Below are positions 43,921 through 54,500 of a DNA stretch of 64,000 nucleotides, in pieces. The stretch lies in contig JAYESD010000001.1 of the NCBI GenBank assembly GCA_036927565.1, positions 73,551,751 to 73,615,750 of the forward strand, read 5' to 3'. The position numbers and the translations under genes were made by a program. Source of the stretch: Tuctoria greenei. Taxonomy: Eukaryota; Streptophyta; Magnoliopsida; Poales; Poaceae. Every line of letters starts with the position of its first letter. The stretch's first letter is position 1. The notes below the pieces were generated by a model that did not search any database, was not told the origin of the DNA, and saw only the letters and a list, made by a program, of their open reading frames with translations.

Positions 43921-45470
43921 GTAGGCTTAATTAATATTCTTGATTACAATGAGGGGCCTTTTAAAAGCCCAAATTCCACTTTCTTGTAATATTGTTGAGT
44001 ATAAAAGTTTACCATTAAATTTCACTTGGGAAAACCATTGAAATTGGTCAGAACAATAAAAAACAAAAAACACTGGTTATTTGTAATTTTTCTATCTTGA
44101 TGAAGATAATGATTTTTTATTTAGTTTTTCAATGGAACTTTGTAGTCGTCATAGCAACCTCTATGATTTTTTTCAGATTTGTTTAAATTATTTTTAATCA
44201 ATGTGTGTTAAAAATCTGATGAATGCCTCATACGTACATGATCATTTGTTAGAATGATGGATAATTTGAATTTTGACATGTTGAAATGCTTTAAAAAAAT
44301 TAAAAAAAATTCATACATGTACAAATTAGACAAACATGTTCATACAAACCAATATTAGTGAAGGATCTCTTTTTGTTAGGAGATACAGAAATGTGAATAA
44401 TATTTGAGTATAAATTAATTTAATATTTAGCAAAATATTATAGAGTTAGCAATACAATTATTATAATATTTGGCTAAGGTGGTAGATATTATTTTTTGAA
44501 AATTATAGAAGGAAGAATCATCGAATTTGGACTCAGTTTGCAGAATCTATACATGTTTGAGTATTTATATTGGAATCTAAATAAAAAAGTCTAGGGAAAA
44601 GAAAACTGGAGAACGGGCTCGGGCCATATCGCAGGCGGTTGTTTAGGAACAACTGCCTGTGCAGCAGATAAAAACCACCTGAAAAAAGTTTATTGAGTCT
44701 TGAATTTATTAATATTCTTGTTTAAAATGAGGGGCCTTTTAAAAGCCAAAATTCTACTTTCTTGTAATATGCTTCAGTACTAAAGGTTTCGATTAAATCT
44801 CACTTCAGAAAGCCTTTGAAATTGGTCAGAACATAAAAAACAAAAAACATTGGCTATTTGTCATTTTTCTATATTGATAAATATAATGATTTTTTATTTA
44901 ATTTTTCAATGGAAGTTTTTAGTCATCATACCAACCTCTATGAATTTTTTAGATTTTTTTATATTTTTTTGAATCAACGTGTGTTCAAAATTTGATGAAT
45001 GCCTCATATGTATGTAAGCATTTGATTAGAATGATGGATAGTTTGAATTTTGACATGTTGTAATGCTTTAAAAAATGAACAAAATTCATAAATGTATAAA
45101 TAGGACAAATATGTTCATATAAACTAATTTTAGTGAATGATCCTTTTTTAGGAGATACAGAAATGTGAATAATATGTGTGTATATATTAATTTGATATTT
45201 ACCAAAACATTACAATGTTAGCTATATAATTTTTAAAATATTTGGTGCAGGTGGTAGATATTAAATTTTGAAAAATATAAAAGAAAGAATCATCGAATTT
45301 GGACTCAATTTGCAGAATCTATACATGTTTGAGTATTTGTATTGGAATCTAAATAAAAAAAAGCAAGGAAAAAGAAAACTGAAGAACAAGCTCGGGCCAT
45401 TATCGCAGGCGCCTGTTTAGGAACAACTGCCTATGCAGCAGTTAAAACCGCATGAAAAAAACCGTCTGAA
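43910..45470. repeat. Two-copy tandem duplication with 778-bp period
   Basis: Two diverged units start at about 43910 and 44688. The shared word GAGGGGCCTTTTAAAAGCC lies at 43951 and 44729, a period of 778 bp. Each unit ends with a GCAGGCGG or GCAGGCGC -TGTTTAGGAACAACTGCC subterminal palindrome. It contains no ORF and is AT-rich apart from the palindromes. It probably arose by duplication of a CACTA subterminal region. Confidence 0.8.
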
Positions 45471-45532
45471 CTTAATTAATTTTTATCACGGGCGGATTTT
45501 TTGTTAAAACCCTCCTATGAAAACTAACACCT

Positions 45533-45540
45533 ATATAAAG
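45533..45540 (+). promoter_or_regulatory. TATA box of the CACTA-3 transposase gene
   Basis: ATATAAAG in ACACCTATATAAAGGGC, directly after the last subterminal palindrome (TTTTTATCACGGGCGG). A CCGGGAGATTTTCCATCGACGCCGCC leader-like sequence follows on the plus strand. Inference from position and composition. Confidence 0.5.
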
Positions 45541-46143
45541 GGCTTCTCGGGCACCACAAAAAAACCTAACCCCGGGAGATTTTCCATCGACGCCGCCAGG
45601 CTACCAAAATTTTCCATCGTGCGTGGGCAGGACCTGTATTCATCAGTTGATCAAGCTTCGAACAAAGAAAAGGTTAGAAGAGACTTCTTCCTCACTGTCA
45701 TTTTTTCAATTTGTTGTCCTATTTTCAGTTTGTTTGCATGCTCCAGCCCACCCCAACCCCCTTCCACTTGAGATTTGTAATAGATCTGAAGGATTAAAGG
45801 TTGAAAGATGTAGTTGAGTCTCCCCTTAAGCTCATCCATGAATTTTGTAGAAAAAGAAGTAGATTTGAAGGATTAAAGGTTGAGGATGAATACAAGCACA
45901 TCACGTGTTCGATAAAATGTTTCAATGAATAAGCCTAACTTGAGAAATCCATTATGGCCACTAGGAAGCTAAGAAAATTATGAAATAAATTTTCATGGAA
46001 CTCTTATGAACAGACCTACATGATGTCAGTATTCACTTATATGATACAGGCTGGTTATGTCTCTGTAATCATTTTAAAGAAGGCCTTTAGTGAATATTTG
46101 TGGCCAAATTTTGCAAATATTACAAGAAATTTGTTATTGAAGC

Positions 46144-48300
46144 ATGGACCTGCGAGCGTGGATGTATAACATGCCAAGACCAGATCCTATGTACATACAT
46201 AACGTTTCAAATTTTATTGAAGCATCAAAGACACATGTGAAGTTGCAAAAGATGGATGACATATTATGTCCATGTACCGATTGCAAAAATAAGATTGCTT
46301 GGATAGATACTATTGTAATTCAATCTCATTTGGTGAAATGAGGTTTAAAAAAACTACACAATATGGATAGACATGGTGAGTTAGATACACATGAAGTGGA
46401 TAAAAGATGATGATGATAATGTTCATATCGATGATGGTAGTGACAATCAAGACGGTGATGATGATGATGAGTTCGATTGTGAGGAGATGTTGCTTCACAT
46501 TGAACCATATGTATTGACTTCTATGGGAGCAAGTAAAGGTTTAAGTAAAATGGAGATATTCCAGAATGCGGCGACGGAGCTTTTATATGATGAATCAAAT
46601 GGTTGTGATAAAGAGTTGACTACATTGTGTGTAGTCCTAGAACTACTAAAGTTGAAAGCCACACACGGATGGTGTAATTGTAGTTTCTCTGATCTTTTGA
46701 ATCTTTTGGCAGAAATAATTGTTAATCCAAATAAACCACCTGGAAGCACTTATAAAGCAAAGAAACTTCTTTGCCCGATGGCACTAGGTGTGACAAAAAA
46801 TACACGCTTGTGTGAACCATTGTATTCTGTATCGCAAAGAGCATGAGCTCACAACTAGATGCCCCATCTGTGGTGTCAGTAGATACAATATGGACTACAA
46901 TCACCCATATGTTACCAACATGAAAAAGTCTCAGAAAAATAAGAATTTTACTATTGGTCCTTAAGGTGACGATGATGATAGTTCTGACGATGCAGACGGG
47001 AAACATAAGAAAAAATTCCTACATTGGTGATGTGGTACCTTCCAGTAATTGATCGCTTGAAGCATTTGGTCTCAAACCCTAGGGAGGCTGAACTTATGCG
47101 TTGGCATTCTGAGCAGCGCAAGAAGAATGAAAACAAATTCGACACCCTGATGATGCAATGCAGTGGAAAAATTTTGATATTCAGTATCCATAATTTGCAA
47201 AGGAAATCAGAAATGAAAGGTTTGCCTTGGGTACAGACGGAATGAATCTGTTTGGTGAAAAAAGGAGGACACATAACACATGGCTCTTGGTCTTAACGAT
47301 GTATGACCTACCGACGTGGTTGTATCACAAAAGGAAATATACTTTGTTATATGTTCGTATCCAAGGTGCGAAACAACCGGACATCGAAATTGATGTGTTC
47401 TTGGAACCTTTAATGGAAGATATGGCAAAATTATGGAATGGATGAGTACAATTGGGAGTATTTCACACTAGGGGTAATGATATTCGTTACCAGGCATGAT
47501 TATCCTGGACTTTATACATTATCAGGACAAATTAAAGGGAAAAAAAGTTGTGTAAGGTGCGTGGATAGAACTATATTTCTATACCTCACTTCATCTAGAA
47601 AGACTGTACATGAGACCCTGACGCTTCTTGATAGATACACACAATTATAGGAAGATGAAAGAACAATTTGATAACAAAATCGAAAAAGATACTGCACCAG
47701 AACCTTACAGTGGAAAACTCGGGTTCGAAATTGTCAAGAACATTCATATTGCCTTTTGTAAGGGAAAAATGTATAGGAACAAAGAGAAAAAAATACATCT
47801 TTGGGTCATACAACTGACATGGATTTTAATAAACAATCAATTTTTTCAAGTATCTTCTATATTGGAGGAATCTGGAACTTTGCCATAGCATTGATTTGAT
47901 GAACGTTACATAGAATGTATTTGACAACATCATTGGGACCTTGTTGGACATGCCGAGGAGAACAAAGGATGGGTTAAATTCACGTATGGACCTAGTAAAT
48001 CTTGATATGAGACCAGAGTTTCACCAAGTAGAAAAGGCGAATGGTAAACCTTACCTTCCCCCAGCCATATACAACTTGACACTAGAAGAGAAAAAAGCAA
48101 TTTGCAAATGCTTGTGTAGGATCAAAGTGCCCACGAGTTTCTCATCCAATATTCGCAAACTAGTCTCGATGAAAGACTTGTCTTTATTCGGCTATAATTC
48201 TCACGAATGTCACATGATGATGATAGTGTTCTTTGCCATTGCAATAAGAGTCATCAAACCTGAGCATATAAAAGTTGTCATCACATGTCTGTGTTACTTC
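46144..48300 (+). pseudogene. CACTA-3 TNP2-type transposase, truncated and decayed
   Basis: ATG at 46144 begins MDLRAWMYNMPRPDPMYIHN, the transposase-associated N-terminal domain, with the Cys motif CPCTDCKNK. An acidic stretch (DDDDNVHIDDGSDNQDGDDDDE) and PICGVSRY (about 46865) follow. The TNP2 core reads LMRWHSEQRKKNENKF (about 47095), THNTWLLVLTMYDLPTWL (about 47275), QIKGKKSCVRC (about 47530), and RTKDGLNSRMDLVNLDMRPE to IRKLVSMKDLSLFGYNSHEC (47950-48210). It ends at VVITCLCYF. Frame changes near 46330, 46850, 47020, 47250, 47440 and 47640, plus several stops, rule out function. The missing C-terminus lies beyond the breakpoint. Confidence 0.85.
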
Positions 48301-48301
48301 G

Positions 48302-48360
48302 AATCATTTGGATTGTTAAAAGCTTCAATTGAAGTCTGACGATACTTCACATCCATTTGA
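48302..48360 (-). pseudogene. SNF2 helicase (CLASSY/DRD1-type) exon fragment, inverted copy
   Basis: The minus strand reads QMDVKYRQTSIEAFNNPNDS, nearly the same as the plus-strand text at 48986-49060 (QMDGKILPRDCQTSIEAFNN). It directly abuts the truncated CACTA-3 transposase. Confidence 0.65.
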
Positions 48361-48490
48361 GGGCTGGTTTGGATAGGAGTGGATACACATCAATATAACT
48401 GGATTGAGGTGGATTGAAGAGAAAATTAGTTCTTTTTCGACTCCAATCCACTTCATTCCAATTAGATTGAGTACACCCAAATAAGCTGTG
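48361..48490. mobile_element. Small foldback (MITE-like) element
   Basis: Terminal segments GGGCTGGTTTGGATAG and, reversed, CAGCTTATTTGGGTGT are imperfect inverted repeats. Inner segments GGATTGAGGTGGATTGAAG and CCAATCCACTTCATTCCAAT also pair, so the ~130 bp can fold into one hairpin. There is no coding capacity. No clear target duplication was found, so its superfamily is open. Confidence 0.6.
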
Positions 48491-48536
48491 AATGATTTAT
48501 TTCTCTTCTCTCCATTTTTAAAAACTTACGAAGATG

Positions 48537-48719
48537 CTACTTTATCACGGTTATGCTTGCCCCAACAAGTGTTATGCCCTCACAACATGCCTTGGTTGAT
48601 GCAAGCATAACCTTAGCATCACTTTTCATGTTGTTGAAGGTTGTCATCATAGCTTCACGCTGTCTAACCTGGACATTGCCACTCCTATGAAGGATCTCTT
48701 TATCTTCAGTCCATTTCAA
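48537..48719 (-). pseudogene. SNF2 helicase (CLASSY/DRD1-type) C-terminal fragment
   Basis: The minus strand encodes KWTEDKEILHRSGNVQVRQR and later SDAKVMLASTKACCEGITLV, then GAS and a premature end. This is the helicase C-terminal lobe around the motif S-x-A-K-V-x-LASTKACxEGIxLVGAS, characteristic of the CLASSY/DRD1 subgroup of SNF2 remodellers, which recruit Pol IV/Pol V in RNA-directed DNA methylation. It is a single fragment without catalytic N-terminal motifs. Confidence 0.75.
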
Positions 48720-48765
48720 ATTTTGTTAGCTTTAGCACACCCTTTGCTTATATCTTCCATTAACG

Positions 48766-49105
48766 TGTGTGATAAGGAAGCTTCACTTATTGATAAATCT
48801 ATACTTGAAAGATTAAGGTAAAATCCCTATGAAACAGTGAAACCAAGATTTGCGATTGAAGTTGTTCGCTTCCTCGCTTGTGTGAAGCACTAAGAGAGAA
48901 CGTACTGATTTTTAGTCAATATATTTAGGCATTAAACTTGATAAAGGAGCATCTTCCTAGATTTCAAATGGACTTGAGGTGAAAAAATCCTTCAAATGGA
49001 TGGGAAAATCCTTCCAAGGGATTGTCAGACTTCAATAGAGGCTTTCAACAATCCATATGATGAGTCACGGGTGCTACTTGCCTCTACAAGAGCTTGTTGT
49101 GCATG
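48766..49105 (+). pseudogene. SNF2 helicase (CLASSY/DRD1-type) fragment, plus strand
   Basis: Successive plus-strand blocks: SLIDKSILERLR*NPYETVK and FAIEVVRFLACVKH (48778-48890), a frame change, ENVLIFSQYI*ALNLIKEHL (about 48896-48955), another change, then QMDGKILPRDC, TSIEAFNNP and RVLLASTRACC (48986-49098). It is cut at 49105 by the Tat LTR. The order matches the C-terminal helicase lobe of CLASSY-like proteins. Two stops and frame changes make it a relic. The neighbouring minus-strand fragments show that the region was duplicated and inverted. Confidence 0.75.
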
Positions 49106-49938
49106 TGTCGGTACCCTAAAAACCGTACACCCCCTGAGGTTACAAAGATTTCGAGGGAAGGTCGTCTACATGGATTGAAGACCCTCGGAGGCCCACTTGT
49201 CAGACATGACCGGACCTGCTTCTCCAACATGGTTAATCCTTAGGTCGCCACGTGTACTGCCAAACCGGAGCTACCGCCCGCAAGGGGGAAGCTCCGGACC
49301 AAGTACCGAAATGGCACCTCCGGACTTAACCCCTGACCGAGAGAAGCTCCGGACCTGACACGTGTCAGATAGCTCCGGAGCTACCTGCTTCCCACAGCAA
49401 GCTCCGGAGCTACCACGTGTCCAAACGTTGGAGCTGGCAGCCTCTAACCTCCGGAAGACCTTGTAACGGCTCCGGATCTTCAAAGGAGAGCCAAGGACTT
49501 CAAGACCCGATTAAATGTCATTAATGCCATATTAATGACATTTAAACGGACAATCTTAACACCCGTAACGGCACTGTCAGAGCCCGTTACAGGATTATTA
49601 ACAAAAATTAATTGTGTATCAATACTAGTAACCGCCGGGGCCACATGTCGGGCCAGGCCAGCTTGTAACGGCCTGTCCTTGTACTATAAAAGGACAGGCC
49701 GACGAGACACACGGACAGGAGGACACAGACGTGGAGATCATACGTGACAAACTAATACAACACCAACACACCCGTGGAGTAGGGTATTACGCTCAGGCGG
49801 CCCGAACCACGTAAATCCTAGTGTCTCCTGTGTTAAACCGCAATTCACCTTCTTGGGTCTCCGCGCGCCCACACCGAACCACAAACTCCTTCAACACTTT
49901 AGCAGTGTCAGGAGATCTGCCGACTCCAACAGTCAACA
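49106..49938 (+). repeat. 5' LTR of Tat A
   Basis: It starts TGTCGGTACCCTAAAAACC and ends near CCAACAGTCAACA, 833 bp. It contains many AGCTCCGG words, some forming the perfect 12-bp palindrome AGCTCCGGAGCT (49375, 49401), and TATAAAAG at 49686. The right end is placed at CA two bases before the primer-binding site. Confidence 0.85.
49686..49693 (+). promoter_or_regulatory. TATA box in the Tat A LTR
   Basis: TATAAAAG in TGTACTATAAAAGGACAGG, a plausible core promoter for the plus-strand gag-pol transcript. Confidence 0.65.
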
Positions 49939-49940
49939 GT

Positions 49941-49958
49941 TGGCGCGCCAGGTAGGGG
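49941..49958 (+). other. Primer-binding site of Tat A
   Basis: TGGCGCGCCAGGTAGGGG immediately after the LTR. The usual TGG start and position identify it. It is not the tRNA-Met type of the other elements here; tRNA-Arg is a possible partner, not confirmed. Confidence 0.75.
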
Positions 49959-49976
49959 CGCCTCAGATTTTCGACA

Positions 49977-51590
49977 ATGGTGAACTCCGCGGCTGGATCA
50001 TCCAATGGCCAACCTGCTGCTCAGGCTGTTGGGGGCAATCCCTCCAACAGGCAGCCACCAGCAGGAGCCTCGGCACCAGCAGGAGCCACACTCCCACCAC
50101 CACCATCTTCTCCGGCAAATCGTGCTGGGCAACGTGATGGTGCGCCGGCGTCACTGACTGCGTCGGCAAGTCATGACAACCCGGAACACGCGCTCCATGC
50201 AGCGCGTGCTCTTCTCCAACGACCACCACCTCCGGACGCATCTCGAGATGCAATGGAGCAGTGGAGGGCCGATGGGGAGCATTTGGTCGCAGCAGCGGTC
50301 GAACGCCTCAACAACCAGGGTCCTCCTCCTTCGGGACGAGCCCCATCGCAGCGAAGGACTTTGTCTGGAAGACTTGGTCCGCAAGTCTCCAACAACAGGA
50401 GACGATCTGCGTCACAGCAGGTGATGTCTTTGCCCTCTGGGGCACGACGCACCCATACGGTATCCAGGCTTTCGACTCATGACCTCCGGGCGGAGCTTGA
50501 CCGCCGATACCGCCAGCAAGATGGCCGTGTCCATATTGAGTGAGCTCGTGAAAGACGAGAAGCTCAGGACCTTTCTACTCTGGAAGGAGTAGGAGGAGGC
50601 TGTTCAGCCCTAGCCATGCACCTGCGCATGGTTAGATGGCCACAGAAGTTCCGGCCACACCTGCCGGAAAAATTCGACGGGACTGTCAACCCCGCCGAAT
50701 TCCTTCAGATATACTCCACTGCAATCTTGGCAGTTGGAGGAAACGAGGCTGTAATGGCCAATTACTTTCCAGCGGCCTTAACCAGGACTGCCAGGTCCTG
50801 GTTTATGAGCCTTCCACCCAACTCTATCAACAGTTGGGAGGAGCTGTGCCGTCAGTTCACTGCCAACTTCGGGAGTTCATACACCCGACCAGGCACTGAA
50901 CTGGACCTTTTTGCGGTCGTGCAAAAAGGGGGAGAATCTTTGCGGTCCTTCATCCAGAGGTTCTCTCAGGTACGCAATACAATCCCTTCTATCTCAAGCG
51001 CTTCTGTCATTGTGGCATTCAGACAGGGCGTACGGGACAAGAAGATGTTGGAGAAGCTGGCAATCAAAGAGATCACCAGCGTCACGGAACTCTTCAGCCT
51101 GGCAGACAAATGTGCCAGAGCTGCAGAGGGCCATGAAATGCACTCCAAAACAGCCTCGGAGGATCATAAGAAATCCTCCAAAGAAGAAGCCGCTACCTCC
51201 GGGGGTGGCAAGAAGAAAAAGAAGACCCACGGCAAGAAGAAGCGGTCGGCCGGTACATCCAACGTTGCAGCTGCTGCAACTCTTGGTGGCCGAGGGCCAC
51301 GCCCCGAGAAGCGACCTCGACCGTCTTCCGAAGACGGTGGCAAACCCAAAGTGTGGTGTCCCATTCACAAAACGGGCAACCACGGTTTGGAAGACTGCCG
51401 GGAGGTCCAAAACCTTACCGAGCGCTACAGCAAGCACCGGGAAGGGTCTCCTTTCCGACAGAGGGAAGGAAAACAGAAGGTCGACGAAGCTCCGGCTGAA
51501 GAGGAGTTAGGGTTTCCGGATCCCAAAAAGGTCCTGAAGGCCGTCTACACCTCCGTCGACGACAACTCGTCGTCTCTGGAAAACCATGAA
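49977..51590 (+). pseudogene. Tat A gag
   Basis: ATG at 49977, 19 bases after the primer-binding site. A Pro/Ala-rich N-terminus (PAAQAVGGNPSNRQPPAGAS) runs to a single in-frame TGA at 50541-50543. The frame then continues through the capsid-like core, with FDGTVNPAEFLQIYSTAI, NYFPAALTRTARSWFMSLPP and RQFTANFGSSY, to a Lys-rich segment (GGGKKKKKTHGKKKR). A zinc-binding-like motif WCPIHKTGNHGLEDC (C-x3-H-x4-H-x4-C) ends the recognisable part. At about 51580 the reading must shift by one to enter protease. The one stop and this shift are the only lesions seen, in keeping with a young element. Confidence 0.85.
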
Positions 51591-54500
51591 CACCATTTTT
51601 GGTGGATCATGGGACATCACCTCCCGTCGCGTCATCAAGACTATGCGGCGGGATATGGCCGCTGTAGCTCCTACAGCTAGACCGGAGCCACATCGAAAGT
51701 GGATGGACACATCCATCACTTTTGATGCTTCGGACTGTCCTCGAAGCATGGTCGGAGCTGGACAGTTACCTTTGATGGTATCTCCCACCATCAATAACAT
51801 CCAGCTCCATCATGTTATGGTGGACGGAGGTTCGGGGTTGAATCTCATAGGCTTTGAAGCTTTTACCAAGCTTCAGCTCCGGCCTTCGGATCTCCAGCCC
51901 TCTCGACCTTTGTCCGGAGTAGGTCCGGGGGCCATTACCCCACTCGGAGCTATAACTCTCCCCGTTACCTTCGGGACACGGGAGAAGTATCGCACCGAGA
52001 AGTTGGTCTTCGACGTCGCTCAGATCAACTTACCATTCAACGCCATCTTGGGTAGACCTGCCCTATACAAATTTATGGCAGCTGCCCATTATGGATACCT
52101 GGTGTTGAAGATGCCTACACCAGTAGGCGTTCTCCGAATCCGTGGAGATCGCACTGCCGGAGTAACTGCTCTGGAGGAGCTCCATGCACTCACCACGGCG
52201 CAAGAGGAGGACTCCAGACAGGAGCAAGCTCCGAAACCCCCGAGAATTCGTCAACGAGGCTCAACCTCTGCACCCCGTGTGCAGCCAAGCGGCGACACCG
52301 ACATTCCTGTCAAAGTCGTCCAAATTGGTTCCGATGCCGCTCAAACCACCCATATATCAGGAGGGTTGAACGACAAATAGGAACTCGCGCTCATCACTTT
52401 CCTCCGGGCTAATGTTGACGTGTTTGCCTGGCAACCGTCACAAATGCCTAGGATCCCCAGGGAAGTGATTGAGCACAATCTGAAGATTTACCCCGATGCT
52501 CGGCATGTGCATCAGAAGCCTCGGAAGCAATCCGTAGAGCGGCAGAACTTCATCCGACAAGAAGTGAAGAAGTTGCTCGAAGCTGGATTCATCCGAGAAG
52601 TCTTCCATCCAAAATGGTTGGCGAACCCAGTCGTTGTGCCCAAGGCCGGCGGGAAGCTTCGGATGTGCATCGACTACACCACACTGAATAAGGCATGTCC
52701 AAAAGATCCATTCCCACTACCTAGAATAGATCAGATAGTGGATTCCACCTCCGGGTGTGAGTTACTATGTTTCCTAGACGCATATTCTGGGTATCATCAA
52801 ATCAGGATGTCTAGAGAGGATGAAGAGCATACTTCATTCATCACAGTAGATGGATTGTATTGTTACACAACCATGCCATTTGGTCTCAAGAATGCAGCTT
52901 CAACTTTTGTACGAGCTATGTACAAAACTTTTGAAGAACTCATCAGAGACATAGTGGAAGTGTACGTCGATGACATCGTGATCATGGTCAAGAACAAGGA
53001 ATCCCTCTTGGACACCTTGCAGGCCATCTTCGACAAGCTCCGAGCCACCCGCACGAAGCTAAACCCAGACAAGTGTGTCTTCGGGGTTAGCTCCGGAAAA
53101 CTTCTTGGTTTCCTGGTAAGTCACCGGGGCATATAGGCTAATCCGGCGAAGATAAAAGCCATTGAAGACATGCGGCCACCAACCCGCATCAAAGACGTCC
53201 AAAAGTTAACTGGGTGTCTAGCAGCCCTCAGCCGGTTCATATCAAGACTGGCGGAACGGGCACTTTCCTTCTTCAAGTTGTTGAGGAAGTCCGGACCGTT
53301 CCAATGGTCCGAAGAAGCAGAGAAGGCATTCCAGGAGCTGAAACAGTTCCTCACCACCCTACCCATTCTGGTAGCTCCAAATCCTGGTGAGCCTTTGTTG
53401 CTTTACATTTCAGCTACTGACGAAGTTTTCAGTATGGTTCTGGTTGTGGAGAGACTAGAACTACCCCATACTCAGGAATCCAGACCCCTTCATGAGGGTC
53501 CGGAGGTCCCTGAAAGTGAGTCTGGGTCCCAGCTACCAGACTCAAATCCACAAGAAGTCACTTCAGAAGACCCAGACCCCTTGGAGAGGGTCCAGGTCAT
53601 TTCTGAAGAAGCTCCGGGTTCCTCCAGCCAGAACCCGGAGGTCCCCGAAGAGAATCTGGACTCCTCCGACAGGGTCTGGATCAATAGAGAGAAAGCTCCG
53701 GACCCCACCGGGAGGGTCTGGACCATTCAACGCCCGGTATACTTCATCAGTGAAGTATTACATGATGCCAAGACTCGATACCTAGAGGTGCATAAGCTGC
53801 TTTATGCAGTTCTTATTGCCTCCAGGAAGCTCCGACACTACTTTCAAGCTCATAAAGTCTCGGTGGTGACCTCCTATCCACTTCGAGCAATCTTGCATAA
53901 TTCCAATTCAACTGGGAATATTGCAAAGTGGGCAGCGGAATTGGCTGAGTTCGATCTCGAATTCGTTTCGAGACAAGCAATAAAGAGTCAAGCATTGGCA
54001 GATTTCGTGGCAGAATGGACTCCCTCTCCATCAAACCCTGGGGGCCCCAGCGAGCAGAAGACAGAACATCAAGTTCCAACCTTCACCGAGCCTCACTGGA
54101 CCCTTTACTTCGATGGCACCATGCAGAAGCAGGGGGCCGGAGCTGGAATCCTTCTCCTTGCACCGACTGGGGAGAAGGTAAAATACATGGTACACCTTGA
54201 CTTCAAGGCAAAACATGGCGGAGTATGAAGCACTCATCTCCGGACTAAAGGTGGCACTGTCATACGGTGTCAAGCAACTGTTGGTCAAAGGAGATTCACA
54301 ACTCATCATCAAGCAGGTGAAGGGTGAATGCTCCTGCAATAATCTCCAGCTAACTGCTTACCTCCTTGAAGTCCAGAGGCTTCAGAAGGACTTTGAAGTC
54401 CTAAACCTCCACCATGTTCAGCGTGCCCACAACGTTGAAGCTGACGAACTCTCGACTAAAGCGTCAATTGGAGCTTCAGCTCCTGAAGGAATCTTTGTCC

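Larger units (their letters stand above)
13590..43930 (-). mobile_element. CACTA-1: CACTA transposon split by a nested retrotransposon
   Basis: GCCTGTGATAA/TTATCACAGGC subterminal palindromes at 13600-14000 and GGCGGTT/AACCGCC motifs at 43740-43920 bracket a minus-strand second ORF. That ORF has an N-terminal plant-transposase region (about 42200 to 40103) and a C-terminal Ulp1-like domain (15494 to 14192). Joining 15500 to 40098 restores the reading across the insertion (FFDDLYTLFHRG), which proves that chromovirus B inserted into this element. Canonical CACTA termini and a TNP2 gene belonging to it were not found, so it may be non-autonomous or end-truncated. Boundaries are approximate. Confidence 0.65.
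45533..48300 (+). mobile_element. CACTA-3: 5' part of a CACTA transposon, plus strand
   Basis: Promoter-like region, leader (45541-46143) and a TNP2-type transposase that stops abruptly at about 48300, where it joins helicase gene fragments. The 3' half is missing. It lies head-to-head with CACTA-1 across the duplicated subterminal region. Whether both belong to one element or two adjacent ones cannot be decided here. Confidence 0.6.
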
